DNA from: Cristatella mucedo
Lineage: Eukaryota > Bryozoa > Phylactolaemata > Cristatellidae
Direction of reading: 5' to 3'
Length of the DNA: 64,000 nucleotides
Assembly (NCBI GenBank): GCA_009760855.2
Contig: WPIO01000003.1
Coordinates: 9,813,501 to 9,877,500 of the forward strand
Part shown: positions 60,309 to 64,000 of the stretch, in pieces
How the letters are laid out: every line of letters begins with the position of its first letter
Position numbering within the stretch: position 1 is the stretch's first letter
Notes under the pieces: generated by a model
Databases searched by the model: none
What the model was told of the DNA's origin: nothing
Seen by the model: only the letters and a program-made list of their open reading frames with translations
Program-made: the position numbers and the translations under genes

Positions 60309-61654
60309 CTGAAACAGAAAGCTTAACTTAACTTTCCATATGAATGACAAACGTCCGAATTTTCTTTAAAAGAACATTCGGTGCCAGAAAAACCCAATGC
60401 TGAACAACTTCTGTACTAACAATTTGCCGATTCAACATGATATCAGTGTCAACATTTGCATGCACACTTTTTTCTCAATTTATTGTAGCTGTGTAGATAA
60501 CCTAGCCACAAACAAACAGCAGCACCCTGCCGGCAGCTGCTTGCCCCATGCACCAAAAAGATGGCTTACCAGCAGATGGTGGTCTGTTCAAAGCAGGCAC
60601 AGAAATTTCTCCAATGTGTTTAACAATTCACTGGGCATAAATTTGAATTTATCTCAAAGCCCAATTCAAAAGCAGACTAAGCCTGAAGGATGTATTTTGT
60701 ATGTGGTCATGTGTAATTTGTTCCAAACCACTCTCAATGTGAATTGTTGTTCTCTGTCTGACGTCTTATAGAGTCCATATATGGCGTTTAAATCGAGCTT
60801 CTTTAATATAGGATTACTTGTGGAATCCTATTCAGCTACGCCAAACTAATCTAGCAAGCACCAAAAGCAAATACGATGATTTGAAAACCATCAGTTATGT
60901 GGCCTCTAAACTTGGACTTTGCCTGCTTTCTTTCAGCTAAGCTTGCTGCTGAAAAGGCTCGAACATATACGTGTATATCAAGAACAGCCAGAGTCCACCA
61001 GACATATATTAAAAGTAATGCGACTTAAAGCAAACAATGAGTATACAGCTCATAACAGAAGGTTCGGCCTCTGTATATCACATGCAGAGCACATCTTGAA
61101 CTAACATCTATTTCAATTCTTCAATAGGTATCCGAGCACTTGCCGATACCCAAATGCATGGCACCAGCGTAGCGACAAAAGCTTATGCTCATACCATCGA
61201 CATCCTCTTATTGAAAAATTAAAAGTCCAATAACACCAACTGTCTCTGGGAGCTAACTCTTGCTTGCTCCCCGTCACTAAACACAAATTGAGTACTGACT
61301 ATTGCTGTTTTTATTTGCATAAATGGGGACATTCACTGAATTTGATGAAAAGTAGGATAGGAAGCAGATGGGCACAAAACTGAAAGACGAGCTCTTTTTC
61401 TAGACGGCTCTATCCTGCTACTTACACGGGTTCCTTATACAGCTCCTACTCGGATCATGGCCTACTTTTTGGATGGTGATACAGCCTTGAATAACCTTAT
61501 CGTAGCCTGCTTTTTGATAGGGTAGTGAAAAAAGTAAAACATATCCTCAATTCACATTGTCAGCAAATGTGCTAAAGAAGCTTCTGTTCTGCTCAGCTAT
61601 CCCTACAACCCAGTGCAGTCATGTTTGCCTACCTTCAGCAACGAACCATGCTAC
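60309..61654. other. Likely intron of the BK channel gene
   Basis: No further exon recognised upstream of the BK exon on the minus strand. Confidence 0.4.
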
Positions 61655-63085
61655 CTTCAGTAACGAACCATTGCTAAGCAGCTGGTTGAACATATTGAAA
61701 ATAATGGAATGTCAGAAACATTTCAATCAGGGTTCAAGAGGCAGCACTCCACTGAAACTGTTCTCCTCCGTGTTAACAATGACATTCTACGTGGCAACGA
61801 CGACGGGAATGTCACTGCCCTAGCTCTGCTAGATTTGTCTGCTGCCTTCGACACCATTGATCACGAAGTTCTGCTTGAACGATTGAGAACAACGATCGGT
61901 CTAGCAGACGAAGCACTGGCGTGGTTTAAATCGTACTTGTCTGATCGTGTTCAATCCGTGTCGTGTGGGGGTTAGGTCTCAGACACGAAAGGTCACCTGT
62001 GGAGTCCCTCAAGGGTCTGTACTCGGTCCCTTGCTGTTCTCCATTTATACACAACCTCTGGGAAAAGTGATTAAGGCACATGGAATAGGATATCACTTCT
62101 ATGCTGACGATTCTCAGTTGTATTTGTCATTTAAACCGTCGGAATCTGATGCGGCAACTGAGAAACTGAATGCTTGCCTTGCCGTTATTCGATCCTGGAT
62201 GTCGGAAAACTTCCTGAAATTAAATGATGATAAAACCGAACTGCTGCTCATAGGACACCCTAAGCGTGTGGCTGGTTTAAAAGGCTTTGCTGTTCTAATA
62301 GGTGATGCTATTGTGCGACAATCACCACGTGCTCGAAATTTAGGTGTCGTGTTCGACAAATGCCTCAATTTCCAAAGCTTCATTCAGAAGACTGCTTCTA
62401 CAGCTAGCCACCACATCCGATCCCTATCCAAGATTAGGAGCTGTCTCCCACAGTGGCTTGTAAAAAATTTAACTAGCTCTTTAGTTCTGTCTCGGCTTGA
62501 TTATTGTAATTTCCTTTTGGCTGGGCTGCCTAAGAAAGCTATTATGCCACTACAGCAGACAATGAATATGGCTGCAAGGCTAGTCTGAAAGGCCCAGCGG
62601 TTTGAGCACGTGTCTCCTTTGCTGAAAGAGCTAGGGTGGTTGCCGGTTGAGCAAAGGATACAGAGCAAAGTTCTTACGCTGACCCACAAGGCCCGCCACG
62701 GCTTGGCTCCTTCGTACCTAGCTGAACTGCTGCATCAGTTTCAGCCTGTTCGCGCCCTCAGGTCCTGTGTGGACAATAAATTAGCTGTCCCATTCCTCCG
62801 CTTAAAGACAGTTGGTGACAGAAGCTTAGCTCTGCAGGTCCTAGACTGTGGAACTCGCTTCCATAGTTCTTACGCAACGACAGCTACTCTCCTGCTGCCG
62901 ACTATGGCTCATCCTTTTCAGCGGTCCTGAGCTGCTACTTCTATACTACTCACTACCTCAACTGCTCTCCTGACTCTGCTATGCTTCCCGCTTTCTCTTT
63001 GTTGCGTGAGACGAAGTCTGATGGCTACCGAATGCGTACTGAAAGCCGCTTAGGCTGTGAGTGCGCTATACAAAACTCTCCAGCG
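61655..63085 (+). mobile_element. LINE C: non-LTR retrotransposon with RT domain, broken
   Basis: An RT frame starts near 61,660 (KQLVEHIENNG, SGFKRQHSTET, ALLDLSAAFDTIDHEVLLER), shifts frame near 61,970, then continues 61,947-62,588 with CGVPQGSVLGPLLFSIY, the catalytic YADD (HFYADDSQLYL), FLKLNDDKTE and LGVVFD. A stop at 62,586 separates the C-terminal segment SPLLKELGWLPVEQRIQSKV. This motif order is the CR1/L2 group RT. The element is 5'-truncated, lacks endonuclease, and ends with agccgcttaggctgtgagtg-cgctatacaaaa near 63,075. One frameshift and one stop make it non-functional, but decay is light. Confidence 0.9.
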
Positions 63086-63149
63086 TAACACCCACATGGT
63101 CTTTATGACTTTGTGGAGTTATAGACGGAGATACATTACAACCATATTA

Positions 63150-63425
63150 CAAATTCGAGTTTGCTTAGATACTGATACCACCGCTAAGGTGGTGAAATGC
63201 ATTCGTGTCATTCTCTCTTGACTGCGATGACTCACTACTCGCCGATCATTCTGCCAAAGTACTAAGACGCTAGGATACGGTGCAAAACTCCGCAGCTAGG
63301 CTTGTACATCTAGAAATTCACAGTTGCCACACCATTTCTTATCGACCTGCGCTCGCTCCCCATCAGCAAGTGTATCAACTGCAAGGTTCTTTCATTCATT
63401 TTTAGGTCCCTCTATTCTCTGGTTA
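63150..63425 (+). mobile_element. LINE A fragment (plus), degraded
   Basis: gcaaaactccgcagctaggc and caaggttctttcattcattt-ttaggtccctc match the RT C-terminal part. It is cut at 63,425 by a younger minus copy. Confidence 0.7.
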
Positions 63426-63427
63426 TA

Positions 63428-64000
63428 ATATTGCACTTGATAAAGCGCCCTCAGAGAACTTAATCTCTTTCTAGGCGCTTTACATTTGCTGCAAAGTGAT
63501 ACACAATAGAATAGTAAGTAAAATCATGCTTGAAAAACAAACAAAATGAATAACATGGTTAGGGGTTACATGCACTGGGTCAGCATGCAAATGTGGTTAG
63601 TCGCAGCATGAACAGTGTCAGCACGCATAAGCACATCGAGGACGAATCACAAGGACCCACTAAATGCTGTCCTAAATAGGTATGTTTTTAAGTTTCTTTT
63701 AAATGTGGTCAGGTCAGGGGATGTTCTGATGCAGGTCGGGAGGGAGTTCCAGGCTGTGGGAGCATACGAGCTAAATGCACGGTCTCCAAAGGATTTAAGG
63801 TTTGTACGAGGTATTTCTAGACTGTTGGATTCCGAAAAGCGAGTGGTACGATGCTTTGCCTGATGGGGTAGTATCTCTGAAAGATAGGCTGGAGCCATAG
63901 AATGAAGAGACCTAAAAGTGAGCGACAAAACCTTGAAGTCAATCCGTTGCTTGACTGGTAACCAGTGCAGGTCGGCGAGAAGTGGAGTAATGTGGCAACT
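63428..64000 (-). mobile_element. LINE A copy, young, runs off the window (minus)
   Basis: Tail hairpin aagcgccctcagagaactta, 3' UTR and intact C-terminal ORF end (63,647-63,928: LTFRSLHSMAPAYLSEILPH) that continues past the window edge. Confidence 0.88.

Overview
This window looks like invertebrate animal DNA. It has long introns, GT-AG exons that keep reading frame across junctions, dense LINE and SINE copies, and (GA)n/(TG)n/(ATT)n simple repeats. There are no prokaryotic operons, rRNA genes or CRISPR arrays. The phylum cannot be fixed from sequence alone. The gene content and L2-like LINEs with (ATT)n tails would suit a lophotrochozoan or flatworm, but that is inference.

Three host loci are supported. 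(1) A plus-strand gene from about 9,896 to 34,802 (5' end not found) can be read as 15 exons whose splice phases match at every junction. The N-terminal part has F-BAR-like helices. A Pro/Ser/Ala-rich linker follows, then an SH3 domain, then a second SH3-like module directly abutting it, as in STAC (SH3 and cysteine-rich domain) proteins. No C1 zinc finger was found. The 5' half of one SH3 exon is tandemly duplicated together with its splice acceptor (33,717 and 33,799). (2) One minus-strand exon of an ABCA-type ABC transporter at 38,901-39,138 carries the signature, Walker B, D-loop and H-loop. (3) One minus-strand exon of a slowpoke/BK calcium-activated K+ channel lies at 60,138-60,308. Their flanking exons were not found here. 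Weaker exon candidates are at 45,297-46,038 (with a CAG tract) and 52,396-52,473.

Most of the rest is mobile DNA. LINE A is an L2-like non-LTR element with many copies in both orientations; three look young (3,887-4,785, 47,560-48,335, 63,428-64,000). LINE B is older and minus-oriented (1-1,824, 48,360-49,130, 57,650-58,800). LINE C has a reverse transcriptase with YADD (61,655-63,085), broken by a frameshift and a stop. Two tRNA-headed SINE families occur. SINE A ends in the same hairpin tail as LINEs A and B. SINE B ends in a tail resembling that of LINE C. A gypsy-type integrase fragment lies at 4,786-5,480. A non-autonomous hAT element at 36,486-36,991 closely resembles the SPIN family and has itself been invaded.

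Layout: 1-7,500 stacked LINEs, SINEs and a gypsy remnant; 7,500-9,900 intergenic with a long purine tract; 9,900-34,800 the F-BAR/SH3 gene, with TE-filled introns and a 28-bp minisatellite in one; 35,000-39,300 hAT element and ABCA exon; 39,300-47,500 mostly unannotated, with a GC-rich open block; 47,500-60,000 LINEs and SINEs; 60,100-60,300 BK exon; 61,600-64,000 LINEs C and A.
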